Below are positions 26,314 to 33,559 of a stretch of DNA of 64,000 nucleotides, piece after piece. The stretch is from Azophilus sp965220835 (GTDB lineage: Bacteria > Pseudomonadota > Gammaproteobacteria > Pseudomonadales > Azotimanducaceae): assembly GCA_965220835.1 (NCBI GenBank), contig OZ244842.1:806001-870000 (forward strand), in the 5' to 3' direction. The translations under genes were made by a program, and so were the position numbers. Position 1 is the first letter of the stretch. Every line of letters begins with the position of its first letter. The notes below the pieces were generated by a model. That model did no database searches. It was not told where the DNA came from and saw only the letters and a program-made list of their open reading frames with translations.

Positions 26314-26595
26314 TCAATCCGATGGCTGACTTTGCGTGATGTTCCTGATGCCGGCGCTGAGCCGAGATTTGTGGCGGGCGGCTTGGTTCGGGTGCAGGAT
26401 GCCGCGGGTGGCCATGCGGTCGATGACGGGCACAGCCGCGTCCAGGGCCTGGGCGGCGGCCTTGGCGTCTCCGTCGGCGATGGCACCCCGCACCTTCTTG
26501 ATGGTGGTGCGCACCATCGACCTTTGGCTGGCGTTGCGCTGGCGGCGGGTTTCCGCTTGGCGCGCGCGCTTTCGAGACTGCGGACTATTGGCCAA
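26314..26595 (-). CDS. rpsT: 30S ribosomal protein bS20, UUG start
   Basis: A 93-residue bS20: (M)ANSPQSRKRARQAETRRQRNAS, then RSMVRTTIKKVRGAI and PVIDRMATRGILHPNQAARHKSRLS, all diagnostic. The start is a TTG, chosen because family members begin MANS and AAGGAG lies six bases upstream of it; the longer ATG frame adds 82 unrelated residues. Escherichia coli rpsT also uses UUG, where it matters for autoregulation. It is divergent from murJ across 61 bp. Confidence 0.95.
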   Translation of the reverse strand: MANSPQSRKRARQAETRRQRNASQRSMVRTTIKKVRGAIADGDAKAAAQALDAAVPVIDRMATRGILHPNQAARHKSRLSAGIRNITQSQPSD

Positions 26596-26656
26596 TGGGC
26601 GCTCCTTGAGGGTAGGGCATTGGGAAGGCGCGGTAATATGCCGATGAGGATGAGCC

Positions 26657-28225
26657 ATGTCAACCGATAGCAACGCCCGCGCCGCGCCGGAAACGGTCAG
26701 CGTCACCGCACAGGGTGCCGTTGTGAGCGGCATGACGCTGCTGTCGCGCGTCTCCGGCTTTGCCCGCGACCTGCTGTTCTCGCACTTCCTAGGGGCCAGC
26801 GGTGCCGCCGACGCCTTTCTGGTGGCCTTTCGCATACCCAACTTTTTCCGCCGCCTGTTTGCGGAAGGTGCCTTCAGCCAAGCCTTTGTGCCAGTGTTGG
26901 CGCGCTACCGCATGCTTGGGCTGGACCAACTCAAGGGCTTGCTCGCGGTGGTCGGCGGCAACCTCAGCTTGGTGCTGATGTTGGTCGTCGTGCTCGGCGT
27001 GTTGTTTGCGGAGGGCTTGACGTTGATCTTTGCGCCCGGCTTTTGGCGCGAACCCGCCCAGTTGGAACTCACCACCGAACTGGTGCGCGTGACCTTCCCC
27101 TACTTGGGGTTCATTTCCCTGACTGCCTTTGCCGCTGCCATCCTCAACGCCCACGGGCGCTACGCGGCGCCGGCTTTCACCCCAGTGCTGTTGAACCTCT
27201 GCCTGATGCTGGCGATGACCTTCGCCGCCCAAACCGGTGCCGCTATGGCGCCGGCGCTGGCTTGGGGGGTATTGGCAGCGGGCATCGTTCAATTCGCCTT
27301 TCTGGCGCCCAACCTGGGCCGTCTCGGCGTTGCTGCCGCACCTCGGTTAAGCGCTCGGCACGAGGGCGCCCGGGACGTGGGCCGATTGTTGATTCCTGCC
27401 CTAGTGGCTTCGTCGGCTGGTCAACTGAACGCCCTGATCGACACCATTCTCGCATCCATGCTGCTCACCGGCAGCATCGCTTGGCTGTACTACGCCGACC
27501 GACTGCTGGAGTTGCCGATTGGCTTGGTGGCGGTGGCCTTGGGCACCGTGCTGTTGCCCAGCTTGTCAAAGCTGGCCGGCCAGGACCGGCGGGCCGCGTT
27601 CAGCGGAACCTTGGATTGGGGTCTGCGCATGGGGGTCCTGCTGGGCTTGCCGGCCTCCATGGCTTTGGCGCTGCTGGCGGAGCCGCTGATCGCCACCATT
27701 TTCCTGCACGGTGAGATGACTGCCATCGACGCAGCCATGGCCTCCCTGGCCCTGCGCGCCTTTGCCTGCGGCGCGCTGCCGCTGGTGCTGGTCAAGATAC
27801 TCGCCCCGGCTTTCTTTGCGGACAAGGACACCCGCACGCCGTTGCGGTTCGCGCTGATCGCCATCGGCGTCAACGTGGCGCTCAACCTCTCCCTGTTCTG
27901 GTGGTTTGGCCATGTGGGGCTGGCCTTGGCCACCGCCGCGGCTGGTTGGGTGCATTTCTGGCTGCTGTGGCGCGGCGTGCATGCTGCAGGCTACTACCGG
28001 GCGAGCCCAGCCTTGGCGCGCACCGGGGCTCAAGCGCTTGGGAGCAGCCTGCTGATGGGCGCGGTTTTGGCAGTGACGTCGCCGAGCGCGGAATTCTGGT
28101 TTGCCGCACCGGCCCTGCATCGCATCCCGTGGCTGCTGGGCTTGGTAGCGGCGGGCGGCCTCACCTACGCCGGCGCCCTGTGGGTCAGCGGGTTGCGCTT
28201 GGCGCAGTTGCAACATCGCATCTAA
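26657..28225 (+). CDS. murJ: Lipid II flippase MurJ (MviN)
   Basis: A 522-residue, about 14-helix membrane protein that flips lipid II for peptidoglycan synthesis. The N-terminal TLLSRVSGFARDLLFSHFLGASGAADAFLVAFRIPNFFRRLFAEGAFSQAFVPV signature is complete (split here by eye into helix 1 and the charged cavity Arg residues). LLYYADRLLELPIGLVAVALGTVLLP (about 275-300) is also typical. It is followed by a hairpin and then ribF, the usual order. Confidence 0.95.
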   Translation: MSTDSNARAAPETVSVTAQGAVVSGMTLLSRVSGFARDLLFSHFLGASGAADAFLVAFRIPNFFRRLFAEGAFSQAFVPVLARYRMLGLDQLKGLLAVVGGNLSLVLMLVVVLGVLFAEGLTLIFAPGFWREPAQLELTTELVRVTFPYLGFISLTAFAAAILNAHGRYAAPAFTPVLLNLCLMLAMTFAAQTGAAMAPALAWGVLAAGIVQFAFLAPNLGRLGVAAAPRLSARHEGARDVGRLLIPALVASSAGQLNALIDTILASMLLTGSIAWLYYADRLLELPIGLVAVALGTVLLPSLSKLAGQDRRAAFSGTLDWGLRMGVLLGLPASMALALLAEPLIATIFLHGEMTAIDAAMASLALRAFACGALPLVLVKILAPAFFADKDTRTPLRFALIAIGVNVALNLSLFWWFGHVGLALATAAAGWVHFWLLWRGVHAAGYYRASPALARTGAQALGSSLLMGAVLAVTSPSAEFWFAAPALHRIPWLLGLVAAGGLTYAGALWVSGLRLAQLQHRI

Positions 28226-28236
28226 AGGCTTTCTTC

Positions 28237-28256
28237 ATGCCCCAATTCAGGGGCAT
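28237..28256 (+). terminator. Hairpin after murJ
   Basis: ATGCCCC (28237-28243) pairs with GGGGCAT (28250-28256) around AATTCA. There is no run of Ts after it, so it may be a weak or processed terminator. The rest of the 149-bp spacer before ribF shows no recognisable FMN riboswitch. Confidence 0.4.
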
Positions 28257-28374
28257 TGTCGATCTGGGATTAGGCTATCATTGAGTGATGCACGCCTTTG
28301 GACCACCTCACCATCTTGCCCCGGTGACAGCCAAGGAACCCGCCCTCGGTTGAGGGGCTGTCCTGAGTGCACCC

Positions 28375-29316
28375 ATGGAAGTTGTCATTGGCCTGCATAA
28401 CCTCAAGCCCCGCCACCGGGGCGGTGTGGTCACCATCGGCAGCTTCGATGGCGTTCACCAAGCCCATCAGATGCTGCTCTCCCACGTCTGCGCCAAGGCG
28501 CGGGAACTGGCGGTGGCCAGCACCTTGGTGACCTTCGAGCCGACGCCCAGGGAGTTCTTCAAGGCGGCGGTGCCTGCCCGCCTGACGCGCTTTCGGGAGA
28601 AGATCACCCTGCTTAGAGGCACCGGGCTGGACCGGGTGCTCTGCCTTCCGTTCAACGCCCGCACCAGCAGCACGCCGGCCGAGTGGGTGGTGGACGACTT
28701 CCTGCACGGCTTGCTCGGTGCCGCCTATGTGGTGGTGGGCGATGACTTCCGCTTCGGCAAGGGCCGTACCGGCGATTACGCCATGCTGAAGGCGGCTGGG
28801 GACCAGTTCGGCTACGAAGTCAGCCATCTCGGCACCCTCTCCTTGGGGCACGACCGGGTCTCCAGCAGCCGGGTGCGCCAAGCCCTTTCGGAGGGCGATC
28901 TTCGTTTGGCGGAAAAACTGCTGGGCCATCCCTACTTCATCATGGGCCGGGTGGTGTACGGCCGCCAATTGGGCCGCCAATTGGGCGTGCCGACCGCCAA
29001 CATCCGCCTGCAGCGGTACCGTGCCGCCTTGGAGGGCGTCTTTGCCGTCACCGTGGACGCTGGCCTCGACCGCCCTCATCAGGGCATTGCCAACATCGGC
29101 ATTCGCCCCACTGTGGATGGCAAGGAGCCTTTGCTGGAGGTCCATATATTCGACTTCGATGAAGACATCTACGGACGGCTCCTGACCGTGACCTTCAAGC
29201 ACAAGATCCGCGACGAGCGGGCTTTTGAGTCCATCGACGCGCTCAAGGCGCAAATCGGCTACGACATCGAGGCCGCGCGCGCCTGGTTCCGTTACGGCCG
29301 CTCGGAGGGCCACTGA
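28375..29316 (+). CDS. ribF: Bifunctional riboflavin kinase / FAD synthetase
   Basis: A 313-residue enzyme that makes FMN and FAD. The N-terminal adenylyltransferase has VTIGSFDGVHQAHQ (about 19-32) and VVGDDFRFGKGRTGD; SSSRVRQALSEGD links to the C-terminal kinase domain with GRVVYGRQLGRQLGVPTAN (near 193-211) and GIANIGIRPTVDG. Length is normal. Its stop overlaps the methyltransferase start by one base. Confidence 0.96.
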   Translation: MEVVIGLHNLKPRHRGGVVTIGSFDGVHQAHQMLLSHVCAKARELAVASTLVTFEPTPREFFKAAVPARLTRFREKITLLRGTGLDRVLCLPFNARTSSTPAEWVVDDFLHGLLGAAYVVVGDDFRFGKGRTGDYAMLKAAGDQFGYEVSHLGTLSLGHDRVSSSRVRQALSEGDLRLAEKLLGHPYFIMGRVVYGRQLGRQLGVPTANIRLQRYRAALEGVFAVTVDAGLDRPHQGIANIGIRPTVDGKEPLLEVHIFDFDEDIYGRLLTVTFKHKIRDERAFESIDALKAQIGYDIEAARAWFRYGRSEGH

Positions 29317-30065
29317 TGCCCTCGGTCCTGGCCACGGCGAGCGAAGAGTCGCCCTTTTGCCATGAAGGCACTTGCCCAATCTGCGAGTGCGACGTCACTT
29401 TCACCGCTCGGAATCCTTGGTTTCGGGACCACTTGCGATGCTCGGGCTGCAGTTCCATTCCTCGGGAGCGAGCGCTGATGCGCGTGATCAGGCAGCACTT
29501 TCCCAATCTGAACGAGATTAGCGTCCATGAGTCGTCTCCCGTAGACCGGGGCGTCAGCGCAAGACTGCGGCGCGACTGCGGGAACTATACGTTTTCCCAC
29601 TATTTCGAGGATTCGCCGCTCGGTGAGCCACACCCGAAAACAGGCATTCGTTGCGAGAACCTTGAATGCCTGACTTTTGCCGACGGCTCCTTTGACCTTT
29701 TCGTTACTCAAGACGTGATGGAGCATGTGTTTGATCCCAAGGCGGCGTTTCGCTCGATTGCGCGGACGCTTAAACCCGGTGGAATGCACCTGTTCACCGC
29801 GCCCTTGGTCAATAAGTTTCGACCCACCGAAAGGCGAGCCACGCTGTCGCCTTCGGGACAGGTCATCCATCACTTTGAACCGCAGTATCATGGCGATCCG
29901 GTGAACCCTGGGACAGGCGCTCTCATGACGATGAACTGGGGGTATGACATCGCTCATTCCATCGCCGAGTGGACGGGCATGCCCACCATCATCGTGCAGA
30001 TTGATGACTTGGACGCCGGCATTCGGGCTGAGCTCATCGAAGTGGTTGCGAGCCGCAAGGCATGA
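29316..30065 (+). CDS. SAM-dependent methyltransferase with N-terminal Cys cluster
   Basis: A 249-residue protein. The N-terminus has C-P-I-C-x-C (near 20-25) and C-x-x-C (near 42-45), a possible zinc site. The core matches a class-I methyltransferase (type 11): an acidic strand, then FDLFVTQDVMEHVFDPKAAFRSIARTLKPGGMHLFTAP (about 130-167), the usual motifs for strands 4-5; motif I glycines are poor. It is coupled on both sides: a 1-nt overlap with ribF and a 4-nt ATGA overlap with lspA. This is where ileS usually lies, which is unusual. The substrate is unknown, and its base composition seems slightly lower in GC than its neighbours, which hints at acquisition. Confidence 0.8.
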   Translation: MPSVLATASEESPFCHEGTCPICECDVTFTARNPWFRDHLRCSGCSSIPRERALMRVIRQHFPNLNEISVHESSPVDRGVSARLRRDCGNYTFSHYFEDSPLGEPHPKTGIRCENLECLTFADGSFDLFVTQDVMEHVFDPKAAFRSIARTLKPGGMHLFTAPLVNKFRPTERRATLSPSGQVIHHFEPQYHGDPVNPGTGALMTMNWGYDIAHSIAEWTGMPTIIVQIDDLDAGIRAELIEVVASRKA

Positions 30066-30556
30066 AGGGCCTCAAGTGGATGGCCTTGGCTGGCTTGGTG
30101 ATGGCGCTGGACCAAGCCACGAAGTGGCTGGCGAGCGCTGAACTTGCCCTTGGGGAGCGCGTTAACGTGCTGCCCTTCTTCAGTTGGGTGCTCTGGCACA
30201 ACGACGGTGCCGCGTTTTCCATCATGTCCGGGCTTGGCGGTTGGCAGCGCTGGTTCTTTGTTGCCTTGGCGGGTGGCTTCTCGGCTTTCATCGTTTATGA
30301 ACTGCGGCGGTTGCCCGTGGGCGATTGGCTCCAAGGCCTCGCCTACGGTTTGATCCTGGGCGGCGCGCTGGGCAACATGGTCGACCGCCTGGTCAGTGGC
30401 TATGTTGTGGACTTCATCCTGTTCCACTACGGCACCGCTTGGTACTTCCCTGCCTTCAATGTCGCCGATGCCGCGCTGACTTGCGGCGCCGCGCTGTGGA
30501 TTCTGTGCATGATCCGCGACGCCCGCGGATCGCCTTCGCCGCGGGTCGGCAAATGA
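30062..30556 (+). CDS. lspA: Lipoprotein signal peptidase (signal peptidase II)
   Basis: A 164-residue aspartyl protease of the inner membrane that trims prolipoproteins. It has four predicted membrane helices, LDQATKWLA near 16-24, the WHNDGAAFS box, and the two catalytic aspartates in GNMVDRL (near 107) and FNVADAAL (near 136). It overlaps the methyltransferase gene by 4 nt. fkpB and ispH, often next, do not follow. Confidence 0.95.
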   Translation: MKGLKWMALAGLVMALDQATKWLASAELALGERVNVLPFFSWVLWHNDGAAFSIMSGLGGWQRWFFVALAGGFSAFIVYELRRLPVGDWLQGLAYGLILGGALGNMVDRLVSGYVVDFILFHYGTAWYFPAFNVADAALTCGAALWILCMIRDARGSPSPRVGK

Positions 30557-30780
30557 CCCATGTTGGGTTTTAATCCAGCCAATCCAATCGGCTCCATGCA
30601 ACCGTCTGAATTGCCGATACTCCGTTGAACAGCGATTAACTGAATATTGTCGCAGGCCCGCACGGGTTTGCGCTTGACTAAGCCCGTTGGTCGGCTGGTT
30701 GGTGCCGTTCGTCGGATGCGGACTGATTTCGGGCAATCCTTCGCCTAGGGTAGGGCGCGTCTGTGCAGGAGATGCGCCTG

Positions 30781-31239
30781 ATGTGGCATTCCAGAGGGCT
30801 GACCCTCATCGAAGTTCTGGTGGCGGTGGTGATTGTGGCCGTGTTGGCGGGGTTGGGCTTGCCGACGCTGAACGCCTACTCAAACCGGGCCTACCGCAGC
30901 GAAGCCCAAGGGGATTTGGTGGCTTGCGCGCTGGCGATGGAGCGTTGGGCGGCCGTTCGCTTCAGCTACCAAGGCGCCGCGGACACCGATGGGGATGGGG
31001 TGGGGGACGCAGACAGCGGCCCCATCGCAACAGAGGTCTGCGCACCCCGTTCGGTGGCCGAGGGCCGCTATCAGGTTCGCATCGAGGGCAGTGCAGACCG
31101 GTTTGCCCTTGCCGCTAGTCCTGACTTAGGCGGCCAGATGGTTGGAGATGGCTTCATGACTTTGGACGAAGCCGGCAACCGGGGGTGGGATCGCAATGAC
31201 GACGGAGAGCTGGTTGCCGAGGAATTCGGCTGGGACTAA
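30781..31239 (+). CDS. Type IV pilin-like protein (PilE/FimU-like)
   Basis: A 152-residue prepilin with a short leader and the prepilin-peptidase site RG-LTLIEVLVAVVIVAVLAGLGLP (cleavage after G, Glu at +5), then a hydrophobic helix. The body has the acidic, calcium-loop-like DTDGDGVGDADSG near 75-87 and a Cys pair. I start at ATG 30781, with GGAG nine bases before it; GTG and ATG codons just upstream are less likely. It heads the minor-pilin operon and overlaps pilV by one base. Likely a minor or major pilin. Confidence 0.85.
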   Translation: MWHSRGLTLIEVLVAVVIVAVLAGLGLPTLNAYSNRAYRSEAQGDLVACALAMERWAAVRFSYQGAADTDGDGVGDADSGPIATEVCAPRSVAEGRYQVRIEGSADRFALAASPDLGGQMVGDGFMTLDEAGNRGWDRNDDGELVAEEFGWD

Positions 31240-31739
31240 TGGCTGGAATTGCTGTTGCGCGTGTTGAGGCGAAACGCCGCGGGGCCCGCCAAGGGGGGTT
31301 TTCCCTGCTTGAGCTGTTGGTGGCCCTGCTGGTCACCAGCGTAGGCGTTTTGGGCGTGGCTGGCCTGACGGCCCTGAATGCGCAGCATCGGCGCTCAGCG
31401 GCGGCCCATGCCGAAGCAGTCCGGCTGGCCGAGGACATCATCGAGCGCATTCGCGCCAATCCTGCCGGCCTGCAGGCCGGCGGCTATGTCACGAACGGGG
31501 AAGCCGTTTCGGCAACTGATTGCCACGCCAGCCAGTGCTCTGCGCCGGCCGTGGCGGCCTATGACTTGGCGCAGTGGCGGTGCGCCTTGGGCGCTCCCAC
31601 CGCGGATCAGTCTTGCCGCGGGGCGCTGAATGCCACGGGAACCGTTGTCGCTGACGCCTCGTCGGGCTTAGTGCGCGTCACCATTCGATGGCGGGAAGAC
31701 GGCGAGAGCCGAACATTGACGGTTGATGGCGGGGTGTGA
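31239..31739 (+). CDS. pilV: Type IV pilus minor pilin PilV
   Basis: A 166-residue prepilin: GG-FSLLELLVALLVTSVGVLGVAGLTALNAQ (near 19-47) is typical of PilV, whose N-terminal helix continues into AEDIIERIRANP. Four or more cysteines suggest disulfides in the C-terminal domain. It initiates the pilus tip complex with PilW, PilX and PilY1. It starts in the stop codon of the previous gene (TAATG). Confidence 0.85.
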   Translation: MAGIAVARVEAKRRGARQGGFSLLELLVALLVTSVGVLGVAGLTALNAQHRRSAAAHAEAVRLAEDIIERIRANPAGLQAGGYVTNGEAVSATDCHASQCSAPAVAAYDLAQWRCALGAPTADQSCRGALNATGTVVADASSGLVRVTIRWREDGESRTLTVDGGV

Positions 31740-31778
31740 CGGGTGATGCGCTTCCCCCCTCGGATATTGCGCCTAAGG

Positions 31779-31868
31779 GGCAATCCATCGGGCGCGCGGG
31801 CTGAGGCGGGCTAGGGACAAGCAGATGGTCACCGGACTAGGCAATCCATCGCATGCGCGGGCTGAGGC
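31779..31868 (+). repeat. Direct repeat around the pilW start
   Basis: GGCAATCCATCG followed by a GCGCGGGCTGAGGC segment occurs at 31779-31807 and again, with about three mismatches, at 31840-31868. The second copy is within the start of pilW. It may be a small duplication. Confidence 0.65.
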
Positions 31869-33006
31869 CTGTTCGCCTGCGAGGGGTGCCCCCCTCGCGA
31901 AGCGAGGGACACTCGCGAAGCGAGGGACACTCGCACGCTCCCCGGCTGAGGGCTCCTACCCACCAAGCCGAGGTTTGTCTTTGGTTGAGTTGCTGCTGGC
32001 CTTGGCCTTGGGCTTGGTGGTGGTTACGGGGCTGGCGCAACAGTACGCGGGCGGGCAGGCCACGGCGTCTAGCCTTTTGGGGCAGGCGGACGCGCAGGAC
32101 AGCGGGCGCTATGCCTTGGCCTTTCTGCGCCAGTCCGCAGCGGCGGCGGGCAATTTGGGCTGCAATGGCGGTGCCGTCCGCTTGATGAGCGTGCTGAACG
32201 GCCGGTGGGAGGACCTGTTCGAGTTCAACCTACGCCGTCCGGTGCAGGGGTTTGACTATCAGGCCGATGGCGCTTCCACGGCCTTGGAAGACTGGACGCC
32301 CAGCTTGGCGCCCCTGCCTCGTCAGGCCAGTGGCGGCACGGTCAACGCCTTGACGGCGGGGACGGGCATCCACCTTGAACGCTTGGCACCAGGGGCCGAC
32401 ATCATTGTCTTTCGCCGCCTGAACCAGCCGGTCTTCGCCTTGGCGGCTGGGTTGGCGCCAGACGGCAACCCGGTCATCCAGGGTTCTGCGGCGGGGCGTC
32501 TGGAAGCAGGCGACGTGGCTCTGGTCAGCAATTGTGAACAGGCGGCGATGTTCCGCATCACCAGCGTGGCCGGGGCGGGCCCAGGCCAATCCATTCTCAG
32601 GCGTGCGTCCGGCACCGGGCCTTACGACAACGACGCAGGCCGCCCCCTTTCGGAGACTGGCCAAGGATACGGTGGCGTGACCCATGGCGAGGGTGCGCAG
32701 GTTGCGCAGGTGGTGACCGAAATCTATTTTGTTGGCCATGGCGCAGGTCGCCAGGAACTGGGCCTTTGGCGGCGCTCAGGCGCGTCGCGGCCCGTGGAAC
32801 TGGTGGCAGGCATCGTAGACCTGCAGGCTTGGGCAGGCGTGGATGCGGACCCCCAGGACGGCTTCGACGGTCCCAATCGCTTTCTGCCATTCAGCGGCTT
32901 GGCTGATGATCAAGTGATTCGGTCGGTTTCCTTGGCGGTTACCGCCACCAGCGGGGATGCCACTCGGCGCTTCGTGCAAACCTTGAGCTTGAGTAATGCA
33001 TGGTAG
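31825..33006 (+). CDS. pilW: Type IV pilus assembly protein PilW
   Basis: A 393-residue minor pilin. The prepilin site is SRG-LSLVELLLALALGLVVVTGLAQQY near residue 49-50; the body matches PilW, with SALAFLRQSAAAAGNLGCNGG near 90-112 and a C-terminal VIRSVSLAVTATSGD. The leader before the cleavage Gly is about 49 residues, far longer than usual, and holds a twice-repeated LAKRGT encoded by an 18-bp tandem repeat. No good ribosome site precedes the ATG, so an unconventional start nearer the pilin core is possible. It overlaps pilX by 11 nt. Confidence 0.82.
   Translation: MVTGLGNPSHARAEACSPARGAPLAKRGTLAKRGTLARSPAEGSYPPSRGLSLVELLLALALGLVVVTGLAQQYAGGQATASSLLGQADAQDSGRYALAFLRQSAAAAGNLGCNGGAVRLMSVLNGRWEDLFEFNLRRPVQGFDYQADGASTALEDWTPSLAPLPRQASGGTVNALTAGTGIHLERLAPGADIIVFRRLNQPVFALAAGLAPDGNPVIQGSAAGRLEAGDVALVSNCEQAAMFRITSVAGAGPGQSILRRASGTGPYDNDAGRPLSETGQGYGGVTHGEGAQVAQVVTEIYFVGHGAGRQELGLWRRSGASRPVELVAGIVDLQAWAGVDADPQDGFDGPNRFLPFSGLADDQVIRSVSLAVTATSGDATRRFVQTLSLSNAW
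31894..31929 (+). repeat. 18-bp tandem repeat in the pilW leader
   Basis: CTCGCGAAGCGAGGGACA occurs twice head to tail, with a partial third CTCGC. The unit contains the small palindrome CTCGC-GAA-GCGAG. It encodes LAKRGT twice. A length that is a multiple of three keeps the frame if the copy number changes. Confidence 0.8.
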
Positions 33007-33559
33007 CCGCCCAAGCGATGGCCAGCAGGGCATCGCCCTGTTCATCAGCCTGGTCATTTTGATGCTGCTCACCATCGCCGGTGTGGCGTCGGTGCAGACC
33101 ACTCAGTTGCAGGCGCGCGTGGCTCGCAATGCCCATGACAACCTGATTGCCTTGCAGGCGGCGGAGCGGGCGCTGCTGCAAGGTGAGCGTTTTTTGATGG
33201 CCTCACCGCCGGATGCGGCCCACTACACCGCGGCTGGCGCTGACGGCCTCTGGCGCCCGGCGGCTTTCGGTGAGCATCCGGTGTGGCAGGCTGATTCAGT
33301 ATGGGCGCACGGTTCGAGTGGCAGCCGCCCAAGCGGGCCCGCGATGGGCGCAATTGCCGCGCCCCGATATCTGATCGAATGGCTGACCACGCTGACCGGC
33401 CCTGACAATCCCCACCTGCTGGAGCAGTCCACCGTCGCCAGTGTGCCGCGAACGGCCGTTTTTCGAGTCACGGCCCGGGGCTTTGGCGCCACGCGCCATT
33501 CCCGGGCCCAGTTGCAAAGTACCTTTGCGTTGCGCTTGCCGCCGGAGAACGGTCCGTGA
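32996..33559 (+). CDS. pilX: Type IV pilus assembly protein PilX
   Basis: A 187-residue minor pilin: QQG-IALFISLVILMLLTIAGVASVQTT (near 10-36) has the PilX style leader without Glu at +5, then NAHDNLIALQAAERALLQGE, the characteristic AAE-x-ALL segment. C-terminal beta domain. It sits between pilW (11-nt overlap) and pilY1 (GTGA overlap), the standard order. Confidence 0.85.
   Translation: MHGSRPSDGQQGIALFISLVILMLLTIAGVASVQTTQLQARVARNAHDNLIALQAAERALLQGERFLMASPPDAAHYTAAGADGLWRPAAFGEHPVWQADSVWAHGSSGSRPSGPAMGAIAAPRYLIEWLTTLTGPDNPHLLEQSTVASVPRTAVFRVTARGFGATRHSRAQLQSTFALRLPPENGP

Noticed and set aside
28226..28374. FMN riboswitch before ribF
   Set aside because: The spacer is short and lacks the conserved RFN motifs; only one plain hairpin is present.
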